This document shows positions 36,301 through 46,775 of a DNA stretch of 64,000 nucleotides, one piece after another. The notes beneath the pieces were generated by a model. It was given only the letters and a program-made list of their open reading frames with translations, did no database searches and had not been told where the DNA came from. Position 1 is the first letter of the stretch, and each line of letters opens with the position of its first letter. This DNA comes from Phoronis australis. Lineage: Eukaryota > Phoronida > Phoronidae. A program made the translations under genes and the position numbers. Where the stretch lies: positions 1-64,000 of the forward strand of contig NMRA01000656.1 in the NCBI GenBank assembly GCA_002633005.1, written 5' to 3'.

Positions 36301-39300
36301 CTGTCTTAATATTCACCCTTATTTTCACCAATTCAGAGCTCGTAGTCTCATGAATTGAGACATCATTAAACTAGTAAGAACATTTCGGAAATCAGAGTAC
36401 TGTGCCAGTGTGTATTTATGTTTTTACTAACAATTCATAAACTGCAGTGCACCCTGGCAGCCATGCTGTTTGCAGACCACCAGAAATTTCAGTTTTATTG
36501 AAAATTCTACAATAAATTCTGTGCACACTTGATTAAGTGTCGAAAGTGCATCATTTTCAAAATAAATAATGAAGGGATTGGTTTGCAGTCAAATTCTTTT
36601 CATGAAGTTTTTAACAAGAAAAAGTGGAAATGGTATCTGCAAACAGATGAGCGCGTTATGAAAATAATGGTCAGTGTACCTTTGCTCATATGCCATATTG
36701 CTCTCCTTGCCAGACAAACTCTCATAATGGCTTCACCAAATCCAGTGGTTGACACGGCCCCAACTTCATTACAACAATACCCACCACTACCTGGAGAATA
36801 AAACAAGGATAAATGTTACCATAGATTATAGACAACAGATTCGCAACTCCGACATTTTCTTGCTTACTATCCTAGAGGAGGTACCACTTTCCTAAATTAC
36901 CAACTTCATTTTCTGGTTAGTGTATAGTGATGGAAAATTCTCACATCTAATTTACTGCCTAGTACAACGAGAAAAAATAATTTCGGCATTGAAACGCTGT
37001 TCAAAGTCTTCCAAAAATAGAACTGGTGGTATCGTGAGTACTTTCGGCACCCGACTACAAACAGCAGACCATGATTAGCAGACGACGTACTTGCCGGAAG
37101 TAAAACTTGTTAATTTTGTCAGGTGTTGATAGTGAATAATGACGTCATGACTTATGTGTAAGATCACAGATTTCGTTAATTGAAAATATACGAAGTCTNT
37201 CCAGGCTGCTGGGAAATTCACAGAACCGGCACCGCTATGAACAACTATGACCGGCTCACTGTATGGAGGATCTAAATGTTTTGGCAGTGAAACCTGCAAT
37301 AAACGAAGGATTTTCAGGCCTTGCCCACATGATTGCCTTTTTCACTAAGGATACATCTTCCTTGCACATGCACCATATCTACTGAAATTGACAATCATTG
37401 GAATTTCTGTAAAATGACGTACGTATTACTTGACATGTGTAAAAAGTGATAACACAAACCTTAATATAGTTGGAAAATGAAAATTGACAAAAATTGACAT
37501 GTTTACTTAATTTCCTGACTTGAAAAGACCTTTAGTCAGACTTGCTGTATGAAGTTTCCAATCGAAGGAAAGAGTAACTTTTTAAAATGTGCTAAGGTTG
37601 AAACTTCAATCCACGAGAGCAAAAAAGTGTAAATGTCATGCGAATGCGTTGAAGGCAACCATGGAAAGAAGTGTTCTTCAATTACATGGCTACCTTTGTT
37701 GAAGTTATTTCAACAAAAAAAAATCTCTACTTGAATGTGTTTTTCATCTATTCAAGGCACTGTAACGTGCCACTTACGGGCTGAGCTCCAGTCCAGATAG
37801 GCTGATAGCCATCTCCGGGATTGATGCCGTGTTTAAGGGTTCCCTCTTTGTCAAAGGCAGCCCACGCCATGCGCTCGGTCGTAAAATGACGCCCAATGTT
37901 ACCATCTTTATCCACAACAATACAGCCACCATAACCATCAATTCTCTGCGACATAAATGACAGTGCCTTCTCAGCAGCTTCCTGTGCCGAGGATCCTGTA
38001 ATCATATCAAAACTCAACAAGTCCTGCATGAAAGAGATACTGAGAGAGAACTGTTTTATTACTCCTTATGGGTTTTGAATAGTCAAGCCATCTTTCAATG
38101 GGTGAGCTTAGTTCTGTGTTATTAAAAAGAGAAATAAAAGGAAAGAGTGACTGTCTTAATATTCACCCTTATTTTCACCAATTTAGAGCTCGTAGTCTCA
38201 TGAATTGAGAGTCATCATTAAACTAGTAAGAACATTTCGGAAATCAGAGTACTGTGCCAGTGTGTATTTATGTTTTTTACTATCAATTCATAAACTGCAG
38301 TGCACCCTGGCAGCCATGCTGTTTGCGGACCACCAGAAATTTCAGTTTTATTGAAAATTCTACAATAAATTCTGTGCACACTTGATTAAGTGTCGAAAGT
38401 GCATCATTTTCAAGACAAATAATGAATGGATTGGTTTGCAGTCAAATTCTTTTCATGAAGTTTTTAACAAGAAAAAAGTGGAAATGGTATCTGCAAACAG
38501 ATGAGCGCGTTATGAAAATAATGGTCAGTGTACCTTTGCTCATATGCCATATTGCTCTCCTTGCCAGACAAACTCTCATAATGGCTTCACCAAATCCAGT
38601 GGTTGACACGGCCCCAACTTCATTACAACAATACCCACCACTACCTGGAGAATAAAACAAGGATAAATGTTACCATAGATTATAGACAACAGATTCGCAA
38701 CTCCGACATTTTCTTGCTTACTATCCTAGAGGAGGTACCACTTTCCTAAATTACCAACTTCATTTTCTGGTTAGTGTATAGTGATGGAAAATTCTCACAT
38801 CTAATTTACTGCCTAGTACAACGAGAAAAAATAATTTCGGCATTGAAACGCTGTTCAAAGTCTTCCAAAAATAGAACTGGTGGTATCGTGAGTACTTTCG
38901 GCACCCGACTACAAACAGCAGACCATGATTAGCAGACGACGTACTTGCCGGAAGTAAAACTTGTTAATTTTGTCAGGTGTTGATAGTGAATAATGACGTC
39001 ATGACTTATGTGTAAGATCACAGATTTCGTTAATTGAAAATATACGAAGTCTTTGATGTTATAGTTTCCTTGTCAAGACAGATTATTAATAAGCTTCGGC
39101 AGCCTATCAAACAGTGATGTCATCACGATCTCCACACGTTTAGTATCATAACCAATTTTAATTTAAGCAAAAAACAAGAACATGACAGCATTACTTTCGA
39201 AGAACTTTATTGTGGCTTTAACTGGTTTGACCACATAATCCAAGAAATGAGAGCTAGCATGAAGATGCCACTTTAAATATCTGAATAATGATACTACATC

Positions 39301-42300
39301 TTACCAATTTAGGACTCAAAATGACTGACAATGATTTTTTTTCTTTATTTTTCCATGGAAGATGTATAGCACCAAATTAATGTTTTTTAAGTTCTGTAAC
39401 ATCGCTGTGGTCTACCAATGTTTGAGAAGTTATGTGCATTCATAAAAATGTAAGAAGCCCTTGAAAAATGAAAAAGGGCAATTTTAACAATTATTTTTTT
39501 GTCCGAAATTGGTGACATTTTACCAAACTCTTCCTACCAATGAGAGGTGAGTCACCAATGCGTCCTGCCAGTTTCGAGGCTATCCCCCCGGTAGAAGTAG
39601 TACAGGCAACATTCCCATCGGAGTCAACAGCTACCACACCCACAGTCTCATGCCCAGTCTGAGCCAGACCTCTGGAACAAAAATGTCAAATGACTCAAAT
39701 AGTTCAACATAACAAATTATTTAAATCACCACATGCTATCTTTACGGTGCAACTCAAAGAGTAAATTGATTCACACATCCCGAATTCAACTCTCCTCTTT
39801 CTCAAAGCTAGAAAAATCCATTGTACGATTGGCCTAGTTTTTATAATATCAGGGGTTCTCCTGTTGACCCCAGTTGACTTGTTTGATAGATCAGATATGC
39901 AACAAATAAGCTGGCTGGTTGACCAGAGAATAGCGATGCAGAATCTTACACCATTGGTTAACTCCACTGGGCTGGGCTTAAAAAATCGTCAATCATTAGC
40001 TGCCCAGTGAAATAGATGTTCTAAAGTCAAGGAGAGTTCCTTGCCTGATTTTTGATGGCAAGCACCACCAAAACAGTGAGGCATGACCAAAGGTCATATT
40101 AGTGCCACTTTATAACTTTGCTTAACTATAACTCTGAAGCTGATGGGAAACTTCGCAGTTTACCACTGATAACATCAAAGTTTAGGTAGTAGCGAGTTTA
40201 ACTGTATGGGAATTAGGGCCTTTTGAAACATGGCATATATATTAATAAGATTGAGCTCAGCAGATTAAAGGCGAAGGCAACCTTTTTCCATGTCATTTTG
40301 AGCTAAAATAAGGTTGGTTGGTTATCCTAGACATATTTTCCACTTAATTACAGCTTTTCGTAATTTTATTAATTACACGTCCGCTACTTCGGAAGTGACG
40401 TTTTAGGAGGCAAGCATTTCGCGCCAATTTCTTTTCACATAGTCTGACTGTGAGAGCTGACGAGTCAGTCATTGTTCTACCTCGGTTGTGTTGAGTTCCG
40501 TCGTCGTTTGCTTTCATTTACTAGTCAGTCAACATGCCACACTGTTGCTGCGTACCAGGATGNGTAACATCGCTGTGGTCTACCAATGTTTGAGAAGTTA
40601 TGTGCATTCATAAAAATGTAAGAAGCCCTTGAAAAATGAAAAAGGGCAATTTTAACAATTATTTTTTTGTCCGAAATTGGTGACATTTTACCAAACTCTT
40701 CCTACCAATGAGAGGTGAGTCACCAATGCGTCCTGCCAGTTTTGAGGCTATCCCCCCGGTAGAAGTAGTACAGGCAACATTCCCATCGGAGTCAACAGCT
40801 ACCACACCCACTGTCTCATGCCCAGTCTGAGCCAGACCTCTGGAACAAAAATGTCAAATGACTCAAATAGTTCAACATAACAAATTATTTAAATCACCAC
40901 ATGCTATCTTTACGGTGCAACTCAAAGAGTAAATTGATTCACACATCCCAAATTCAACTCTCCTCTTTTTCAAAGGTAGAAAAATCCATTGTACGATTGG
41001 CCTAGTTTTTATAATATCAGGGGTTCTGTTGACCCCAGTTGACTTGTTTGATAGATCAGATATGCAACAAATAAGCTGACTGGTTGACCAGAGAATAGCG
41101 ATGCAGAATCTTACACCATTGGTTAACTCCACTGGGCTGGGCTTAAAAAATCGTCAATCATTAGCTGCCCAGGGAAATTGATGTTCTAAAGGAGATGAGG
41201 TCTTTGCCATTTTTGATGGCAAGCACCATCAAAACAGTGAGGCATGACCAAAGGTCATATTAGTGCCACCTTATAACTTTGCTTAACTATAACTCTGAAG
41301 CTGATGGGAAACTTCGCAGTTTACCACTGATAACATCGAAGCTTGGGTAGTAGCGAATTTAACTGTATGGAAATTAGGGCCTTTTGAAACATGGCATATA
41401 TAATAAGACTGAGCTCAGCAGATTAAGGATCAAGCCAGAAATATTATCGGATGTCCATACAACCTGCATAAGTCTGGCAAGTCCTTGAATAGGAGAACGC
41501 TGGCTACTAACATGCTTCTGAGTCAAGCTGGACAAATTTATCGCACCTCACTGATTTCCTAACTGTTTTATGTCTACACTGCAACTCCCTAAGTAATAAT
41601 AAAATGTCCCTGGAATAATTAAGAATTAGACAAACAGCAAACCTCTTTTATGTAAATAGTGATAGCACTGCAGCAGCAAAATGAGTGGTCTACTCACATA
41701 GCATTGTGGGAAATTACCGCAAAAACAGACAGGGTTCAGCACTTGAAACAATCAAATTGTATTAATCGAAGGTCTGTTTCATGAAAGTGGCTTAATTAAG
41801 ACTTACATGATGAACGAATCCTCTTCAAACCACCAAAGACTTTGGAATGAGAACAAATAAATGGACAACGAATTCAAAATGAAAAAAGTGAAATGAAAAA
41901 ATCTGCCAAATGACACAATGTTGCAATATGCAATAGCAGGTAGTCAGAGGATTGACACTGTTCTTACAATTCTTCGATGCCCCCGCCCTGTGGGTGAGTT
42001 TCCCCATTACGGTGATCAGGAACTGATAGGTTACAGCCCTGTTGTTATCAGTTTGACAGCGAAGGGCAGAAAGTTAGCAAACAAATAGTCCAGCACTCTC
42101 ATTGTCTACATTCATCTGAAAAGCTCAGGTAATCGAGCGTGATTCTAGATCAGATCAGTACATTGTATATCAACTATCTGCTGGTTTGGGTCCTTTGGTT
42201 ATAAATTCAAAATAACTTTAAAGTGACATCCAGAGGCCAAAATGTAACTTGTAGTTAATCCTAAATAATACGCTACTAAAACAACGCCATACTTTCCATT

Positions 42301-45300
42301 GAACAGAGTGTTCACAGCAGTTTTGTACTTCTTGTAAGTCTCATATTCCCTGCGTGCTTCCTCAGTTGTCAACAATTCTGTCGACACATACTCCATCCCA
42401 TGCTGCCAGCCAAACTCATTGGCAGCTGGCCCAATCAAGCAGTTGTGACGGGTCTGTAATAGAAATCTCTGTAAACAAGCCTGCTAAACCGACTGTTAGG
42501 CCGAAAATAGGAAAGGTTGTTTGTGTATTTACCCCGACGCAGCTAAACAAAAAACGCCAACCTGCATCAAGTTCAGCCACTCATGTTTTTCAAAAACTCA
42601 ATGCAAATTTAATAAGGTAAGTCGCCGCCTCTGGGTTGGTTGCCCACACACGCACGCCCGTGCACACACACACACACACACGCACGCACGCACGTGCACA
42701 CACATACACACACACGCAAGCCCGTGCACACACATACACACACACGCACGCCCGTGCACACACACACACACACACAAGTCTTTTCATTAGTTGTCTTGAT
42801 GACTAGCTTTTAAGAGATAACTATGGACACAACATGGTTTTGAAATAAAATCAACATCGATCTCAAATGTTCTTATTAAGCAATACTAACTTTAACATCT
42901 GCTAGTCAGGTAACGCAGTCGATTGACATAGTCTAGCTTCCTTTGGAGTGCTTGTTACTACACCCAAATTTCTTAATGAAAGATAGGCATAAGGTACAGT
43001 GCTTCATTGTTAACATTAAAAACAACTTATATTTTGTCAATAGAGGCACGATCATCAAATGCCTGTTTACCTGAAACCTAAAGATCTAAAATAAGAATTA
43101 GCCAATGAAAATACATTGTGTTAATTTTTTGTTCTGTTGCCCCCGTAAATGAAAGTATTTCCATAGGATTTTAGTTAGTACTTGAACCGAGATAACTGGC
43201 GATTGAGACATGATGCTGTAAAAAAGTGCGTGGGACCGCTTATTGATACCTTGATTTGGTCTGAATTTAAACATCAGCGTCGTCTGGAGTTCAAACCAAA
43301 TAGTAGCTAGTTTTTGTAATATTGTTCTTCAAATTTTACACATGAAGGCTTGGGCTTTGAGAATTAATGATCTAGATTAGGAACCGTGAACAAAATAATG
43401 TTCTTTGTGAGTTTAATGAACATAACCTTTACCTACCCTTCCTGGTCTTTAAGTGAAAACAAAATCATGATATTTTTCTAGGCTAGTACATATTCACAAC
43501 TAATGCTTCAAATTTTGGCAGTGATGTGCATCACTGCAGCAAAGCGGTAAAGTAAAACAATTGCTTTGAAACAATTCTCAACACAATTTTGAAGTCGAGA
43601 AATAAAGTGAGTAATTTTGTGTTTTTCCATCACCATCATAAAATGTAGTGTACCCCTAGCAAGATTTGGCCTTGACCCCTTCCCTCCTGCTAATAAGTTG
43701 CACACTCATGAAAATGATGATATATTAGTGCGAAACATTCCTAAATCAAAGACATCAAAAACTAATTCAGTGCATAAACCGTTGTAAAATATTTCTTTTT
43801 TTACAATAATTAGTTTCATGAAATTTACAACACTGAGCTGGTGGTTAGATGACAAGTCCAGAGCAGCATTCTGCAGACATGAAAATCTTGCGAAAACGCC
43901 AGAACCCGCAAGACTGCAAGATACCATCATGCACTGGAACCAAACCAAGAGACCATAATAGCTCGCTAGACTCTTTTGTCCAAAAAACGTGGCCCTCAGG
44001 TTTTAAATTATCGACTTATCTTTACTCGAGTGTTCACGACACTCTACTAAACTCAAGGGAAAAATGATGACGGCCTAGAGATCAGTGTCCGGTTAAGTTT
44101 AAGTTCCTTAAATCTACTGCATATTTGTGGACTTCTGAAAACACTTACTGTCCTATCTTATGTTATTTTGGCTTTGATACAAATTGACACAGTTAACTTT
44201 ATGTTAAATTCTCAATATTATTGAAAATAAATAGGGATCTTTTCATGCAACACTCCCAAATTTAGGACTAAGTCGCTATTTATTTTCATTGAACTAAGGG
44301 TACAGTTTTATAAAAAAATGTTTAGTAGACAAAGAGGACTTCATAATAAAGATACAAAGGTGGAAAAAAGATTACATCTAAGAGTAAAGAACGACACAAA
44401 TATGCAAAAGATTTAATAAGTAACTTAGTTGAGTCCCTATTTGGGACTGTTTCATACTACTGTGCAGAGAATCTCGCAAATTAGATTAACTTTTCTATAC
44501 GGCTAAATTGCCAGAAGATGGCACTGTCAATGACATTACCTTTTCCATCACCAAACGTGCCAACTGACTTGGGTATTTCACGTTTTGGACACAAGCGACA
44601 GCTCCCACATTCAAAGTACGACCTTCCATTATAATAGCATCCATTTCGATTTTGCCATCAACTGTTAAGACAGAGCCAGTGCCTAAAATGCGACATGTAT
44701 AAATCTATACAATATTATTAAGTACATAAAAGCGCTTCCCATTTAAAAAGGGACTTTCCCACTTTGTCCCAAACTAAAATGTAATATTACAATATAGATA
44801 AATATCAACATGTTGTCTTTAAATTTGGTTTGTAATCAAAAGGGATAATGATTGATTACAAACCAAATTTAAAGACAAAATGTTGATATTTATCTATCTT
44901 GTAACACTACATTTCAGTTTAGGACAAAGTGGGAAAGTCCCTTTTTAAATGGGAAGCGCTTATAAGCTCCACATAAAATTAATCCCGGAGAAATAAAAAT
45001 CATTTATGAGCGACATATATCCCAAATAATATAAATGATAGGTGCCTCACAAGCTCGTTACCAGAGATGAAAAGGAGATCGTGGTAGGCGATATAAGGTC
45101 ATTTATTACGACTGATACAATTACAAGTAATAGGTAGTGAATAAATATAAGCAAAAAATGATAATCTCTGGTAAGTTGGGAAATAGAAAAACGCATACCT
45201 CAGCCAAGCAGCTAGTCAATTCTATTCATAGAGACATGTGAAATCATTATATAATTCTTGAAAAGTACTTTAAAAAAAGAGTTTTATACTTTGATGGGCA

Positions 45301-46775
45301 GAGTCGTTTACAGCATTTTATTACCCTATTCACAATGCTCAATTAACTCCGGCATAGTGTTTGTAAGGTCATACATTCCAAAGTTACAGAGGCAAATAAA
45401 AAATGAAAGCGCTCCGAAGAGCGAACCTTGGCGAAATTAACCAAAAAGATGACGATAAAGATGATGACGAAGATGACGAATATGACGACGATGGTGGCGA
45501 GGATGAACAAAAGAAGTAACAATAACATACACATGACGAACGTAGAAGTCCGAATCAGTAAGAAAAAGGCTACAGTCTTGTGCGACACTTGGCGAAATTA
45601 ACGGAAAAGACAACGACGGAGATGATGACGAAGATGATGACGATGATGACGAATATTATGATGGTGGTGGCGATGATGAACAGCATCACAACATTCATAT
45701 GACGAACTTAGATGTCATAAATCAATAAGAAATAGGCTACAGTCTACTTCAATAGAAGATAAACCAACATCAATGCAGCAAGAGCGCTCAACAAAGGAAC
45801 AGCGTTATCAGAAAATCTCAAATAACTCCAAAAGTAGACGTCCTANGCAGCTAGTCAATTCTATTCATAGAGACATGTGAAATCATTATATAATTCTTGA
45901 AAAGTACTTTAAAAAAGGAGTTTTATACTTTGATAGGCAGAGTCGTTTACAGCATTTTATTACCCTGCTCACAATGCTCAATTAACTCTGGCATACTGTT
46001 TGTAAGATCATACATAATACTTAAGAAATTCCAAAGATACAGAGGCAAATAAAAAACAAATTGCCACTAGGGGACAATGTAGCAGTCGGATCCGTCCGAA
46101 AGCTCGTGGTCATCTGTTGCCTGCTTCATAGGAACACATCTGCCATAATCTCATTAAGATCCGGCTTGGGGTTTAGGAGATACAGCAGCTGAAGCAGGAT
46201 GCTCATAGACGAATATGCACCCAAATGTAAATATATGGGCAAAAAGTGACCAATAGAGGGCGCCCAATATGTCGAATCTGTCCAAAAACAAGAAGGCATT
46301 GTTGTCTCCTTAATAAATGCTCATAAAAAAAATTTCATCAAATTCTGAAGACAGCCAAGAGACAAACACAAAACCAAAATTCCCAACACGGGGCACAGCG
46401 TTTGTCAGTTCTGTCCGAATGTTATTGTCATAAGCATCTGCCAACTTCAATGACAATCCTGCAAGGGATTTGGGAGATACAGCAGCGGACGCCCTGACAG
46501 AGATAACAGCGGTGTGTATCGAGTATAGACATTTAGGAATACATAAATATCACGTACCAGTGATTGAATTTGAAATGTCATAACTAACCTGCATCAAAGG
46601 CGGGATTATCTTCTAAACACCTGATAGCTGAAGACACAGCGTCCAAAGCAGAGCCACCAGCTTTGAGTATTTTGTAACCACACGTGGCAGCCTCTTGGAC
46701 ACCATTACAACTCTCTTCAATGAGGTATTCTGGTATAGCCCACGCTCCACCATGCACAACAATAGCTGGCTTCAT
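24099..46775 (-). CDS. Tandem-domain isoaspartyl peptidase/L-asparaginase (Ntn-hydrolase), predicted fused protein
   Basis: Twelve minus-strand exons encode two full plant-type asparaginase domains. Domain A: 46589-46775, 44540-44682, 42293-42453, 39538-39671, 36680-36790 and 33437-33654 (318 codons). Domain B: 32671-32896, 29456-29598, 28189-28337, 26855-26982, 25428-25538 and 24099-24343 (333 codons plus stop). Family enzymes autocleave before a Thr, then hydrolyse asparagine or isoaspartyl peptides. Domain A nucleophile is Thr173 ([10 protein letters not shown]), domain B Thr498 ([10 protein letters not shown]). Both keep STGG, GR.GDSP and G.GE motifs. Introns inside A and B have identical phases (1,0,2,1,1). 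Exon A6 ends in phase 0 at GTAAGT, B1 starts in phase 0 after TTGCAG, and B1 has no initiator Met, so one transcript is the simplest model. If A6 is not spliced, it stops 10 codons later. Resembles ASRGL1. Confidence 0.85.
25428..25538 (-). CDS. Asparaginase exon B5
   Basis: 111 nt, the same length and phases as A5. Encodes [20 protein letters not shown] and VTELMEE. Confidence 0.92.
26855..26982 (-). CDS. Asparaginase exon B4 (catalytic Thr)
   Basis: 128 nt. Encodes [37 protein letters not shown]. The Thr after HD is the expected nucleophile of domain B. Confidence 0.93.
27338..27408 (-). repeat. C-rich 16-bp tandem repeat (G-quadruplex-prone on the coding strand)
   Basis: Three units of CCCCTACCCCTCCCTT plus a C-rich tail in the intron between exons B3 and B4. 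On the transcribed minus strand it reads GGGGTAGGGG/GGGAGGGG. Confidence 0.8.
28189..28337 (-). CDS. Asparaginase exon B3
   Basis: 149 nt, acceptor GTTGCAG, donor GA/GTGAGT. Encodes [20 protein letters not shown] and the Lys/Glu-rich linker; 12 nt shorter than A3 with the same phases. Confidence 0.9.
29456..29598 (-). CDS. Asparaginase exon B2
   Basis: 143 nt, the same length and phases as A2. Encodes [20 protein letters not shown] and VARRVMDK. Confidence 0.92.
30640..31515 (+). repeat. Dispersed repeat with CTCF-like core (cluster 4)
   Basis: Five cores: CCACTAGATGGCG (30707), CTACTAGGGGGCA (30852), CCAATAGGAGGCG (31009), CCACTAGTTGGTG (31162) and CCACTAGGGGGCA (31314). It ends ATAAATATGTGGGCGCATAA. 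Lies in the intron between exons B1 and B2. Confidence 0.75.
31603..32460 (-). repeat. Large (CTG/CTA)n microsatellite with a 402-bp assembly gap
   Basis: Long CAG/TAG-type trinucleotide tract on the plus strand, which is CTG/CTA on the transcribed strand of the asparaginase gene. Positions 32001-32402 are N. The long low-complexity open frames here are artefacts of the repeat. Confidence 0.9.
32671..32896 (-). CDS. Asparaginase exon B1 (start of domain B, no Met)
   Basis: 226 nt after acceptor TTATTGCAG. Begins [20 protein letters not shown], so 14 linker residues precede the domain's first strand, and no ATG is available before the domain core. Ends DPVFNA. A truncated haplotype copy lies at 37200-37293. 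Confidence 0.9.
33437..33654 (-). CDS. Asparaginase exon A6 (end of domain A)
   Basis: 218 nt. The phase-consistent acceptor is ATTATAG/GATCC at 33655, not the CAG at 33683, which would force a stop. Encodes [39 protein letters not shown] and [10 protein letters not shown], then the strong donor GTAAGT. Second copy at 37778-37995 (haplotype duplicate) has ACAG at the same acceptor. Confidence 0.88.
33698..36200. other. 2.5-kb segment present in only one of the two assembled haplotypes
   Basis: Lies between exons A6 and A5. The second assembled copy (37200-39052) jumps directly from the equivalent of 33698 to that of 36201. It contains the 31-bp tandem repeat and no coding sequence I recognise. 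Confidence 0.7.
35531..35712. repeat. Tandem repeat, six units of 31 bp
   Basis: Near-perfect copies of a unit beginning TTTTAATATCTATATCATCT, head to tail with no spacers. Confidence 0.95.
36680..36790 (-). CDS. Asparaginase exon A5
   Basis: 111 nt. Encodes [20 protein letters not shown] and RAIWHMSKG; matches the human GGYADNDIGAVSTTGHGESI region. Second copy at 38534-38644 (haplotype duplicate). Confidence 0.92.
37199..39052. other. Haplotype duplicate carrying exon copies A5', A6' and partial B1'
   Basis: A single N at 37199 is followed by sequence matching 32803-33698 and then 36201-37198, with a few SNPs and small indels. Exon copies: B1' 37200-37293 (truncated by the join), A6' 37778-37995, A5' 38534-38644. 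The order on the gene strand is the same as in the first copy. Best explained as an unmerged allele. Confidence 0.8.
39538..39671 (-). CDS. Asparaginase exon A4 (catalytic Thr)
   Basis: 134 nt. Holds [20 protein letters not shown] and [10 protein letters not shown]. The Thr after HE is the expected N-terminal nucleophile of the beta chain. A near-identical second copy at 40706-40839 follows a single-N join and is treated as the other haplotype. Confidence 0.92.
40269..40562 (+). mobile_element. Allele-specific insertion with the start of a THAP-type zinc finger
   Basis: Present on one haplotype only; the other continues past GATTAA at 41426 with different sequence. An ATG at 40534 reads MPHCCCVPG and then TGN at the contig end. 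This is the start of the C2CH THAP finger (MP.CC...GC) found in transposases and in host proteins derived from them. The contig breaks here, so the rest is missing. Confidence 0.5.
40563..41426. other. Haplotype duplicate carrying exon copy A4'
   Basis: A single N at 40563 is followed by sequence matching 39396-40268. Exon copy A4' at 40706-40839 is nearly identical to A4. Confidence 0.8.
42293..42453 (-). CDS. Asparaginase exon A3
   Basis: 161 nt, acceptor ATTACAG, donor AAA/GTATGG. Encodes [19 protein letters not shown] and the variable, Lys/Glu-rich linker that precedes the autocleavage site. Confidence 0.9.
42650..42776. repeat. (CA)n microsatellite with CACGCACGCCCGTG interruptions
   Basis: Dinucleotide tract in the intron upstream of exon A3, organised in roughly 40-bp blocks. 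Confidence 0.9.
44540..44682 (-). CDS. Asparaginase exon A2
   Basis: 143 nt, acceptor TTTTAG, donor AAG/GTAATG. Encodes [20 protein letters not shown], the loop that lines the active site in this family, then QLARLVMEK. Confidence 0.93.
44730..44961. mobile_element. Fold-back element (long inverted repeat, MITE-like)
   Basis: Arms of about 105 bp begin AAGCGCTTCCCATTT and end in its reverse complement, with a loop of about 13 bp near 44850. ATAA flanks both sides (44726-44729 and 44962-44965). No coding capacity. In the intron between exons A1 and A2. Confidence 0.85.
45404..45740 (-). repeat. Dispersed repeat with embedded GAT/GAC microsatellite, copy 1
   Basis: Two tandem units, each with TTGGCGAAATTAAC, a GATGACGA run, ACATGACGAA and AGGCTACAGTCTTG. 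The same units occur in reverse at 60860-61435. The contig ends at 45845 beside a single N. Confidence 0.75.
45846..46050. other. Contig join with duplicated sequence
   Basis: A single N at 45846 is followed by a near copy of 45208-45396; the two copies diverge after AGAGGCAAATAAAAAA. Confidence 0.8.
46055..46550 (+). repeat. Dispersed repeat with CTCF-like core (cluster 5)
   Basis: Cores CCACTAGGGGACA (46064) and CCAATAGAGGGCG (46250); unit phrases GATCCGTCCGAAAG, CATTAAGATCCGG and TTTAGGAGATACAGCAGC. Immediately 3' of exon A1 in its intron. Confidence 0.75.
46589..46775 (-). CDS. Asparaginase exon A1 (start)
   Basis: [19 protein letters not shown] through [20 protein letters not shown] to FDA, then donor GTTAGT. 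Matches the family start (M.PIVVVHGGAG). An acceptor-like CCAG sits 4 bp before the ATG, and an in-frame Met at 46826 would add 17 residues, so the true 5' end is open. Confidence 0.9.

Noticed and set aside
37778-38644. A second tandem pair of asparaginase exons (A5', A6') as real extra exons or a third domain
   Set aside because: They follow a single-N join and are near-identical to 36680-36790 and 33437-33654, including intron sequence. Unmerged alleles explain this better; a real third repeat would have diverged introns like domains A and B.
42521-42790. Open frames with His-Thr or Cys-Val repeats
   Set aside because: They come from the CA microsatellite.
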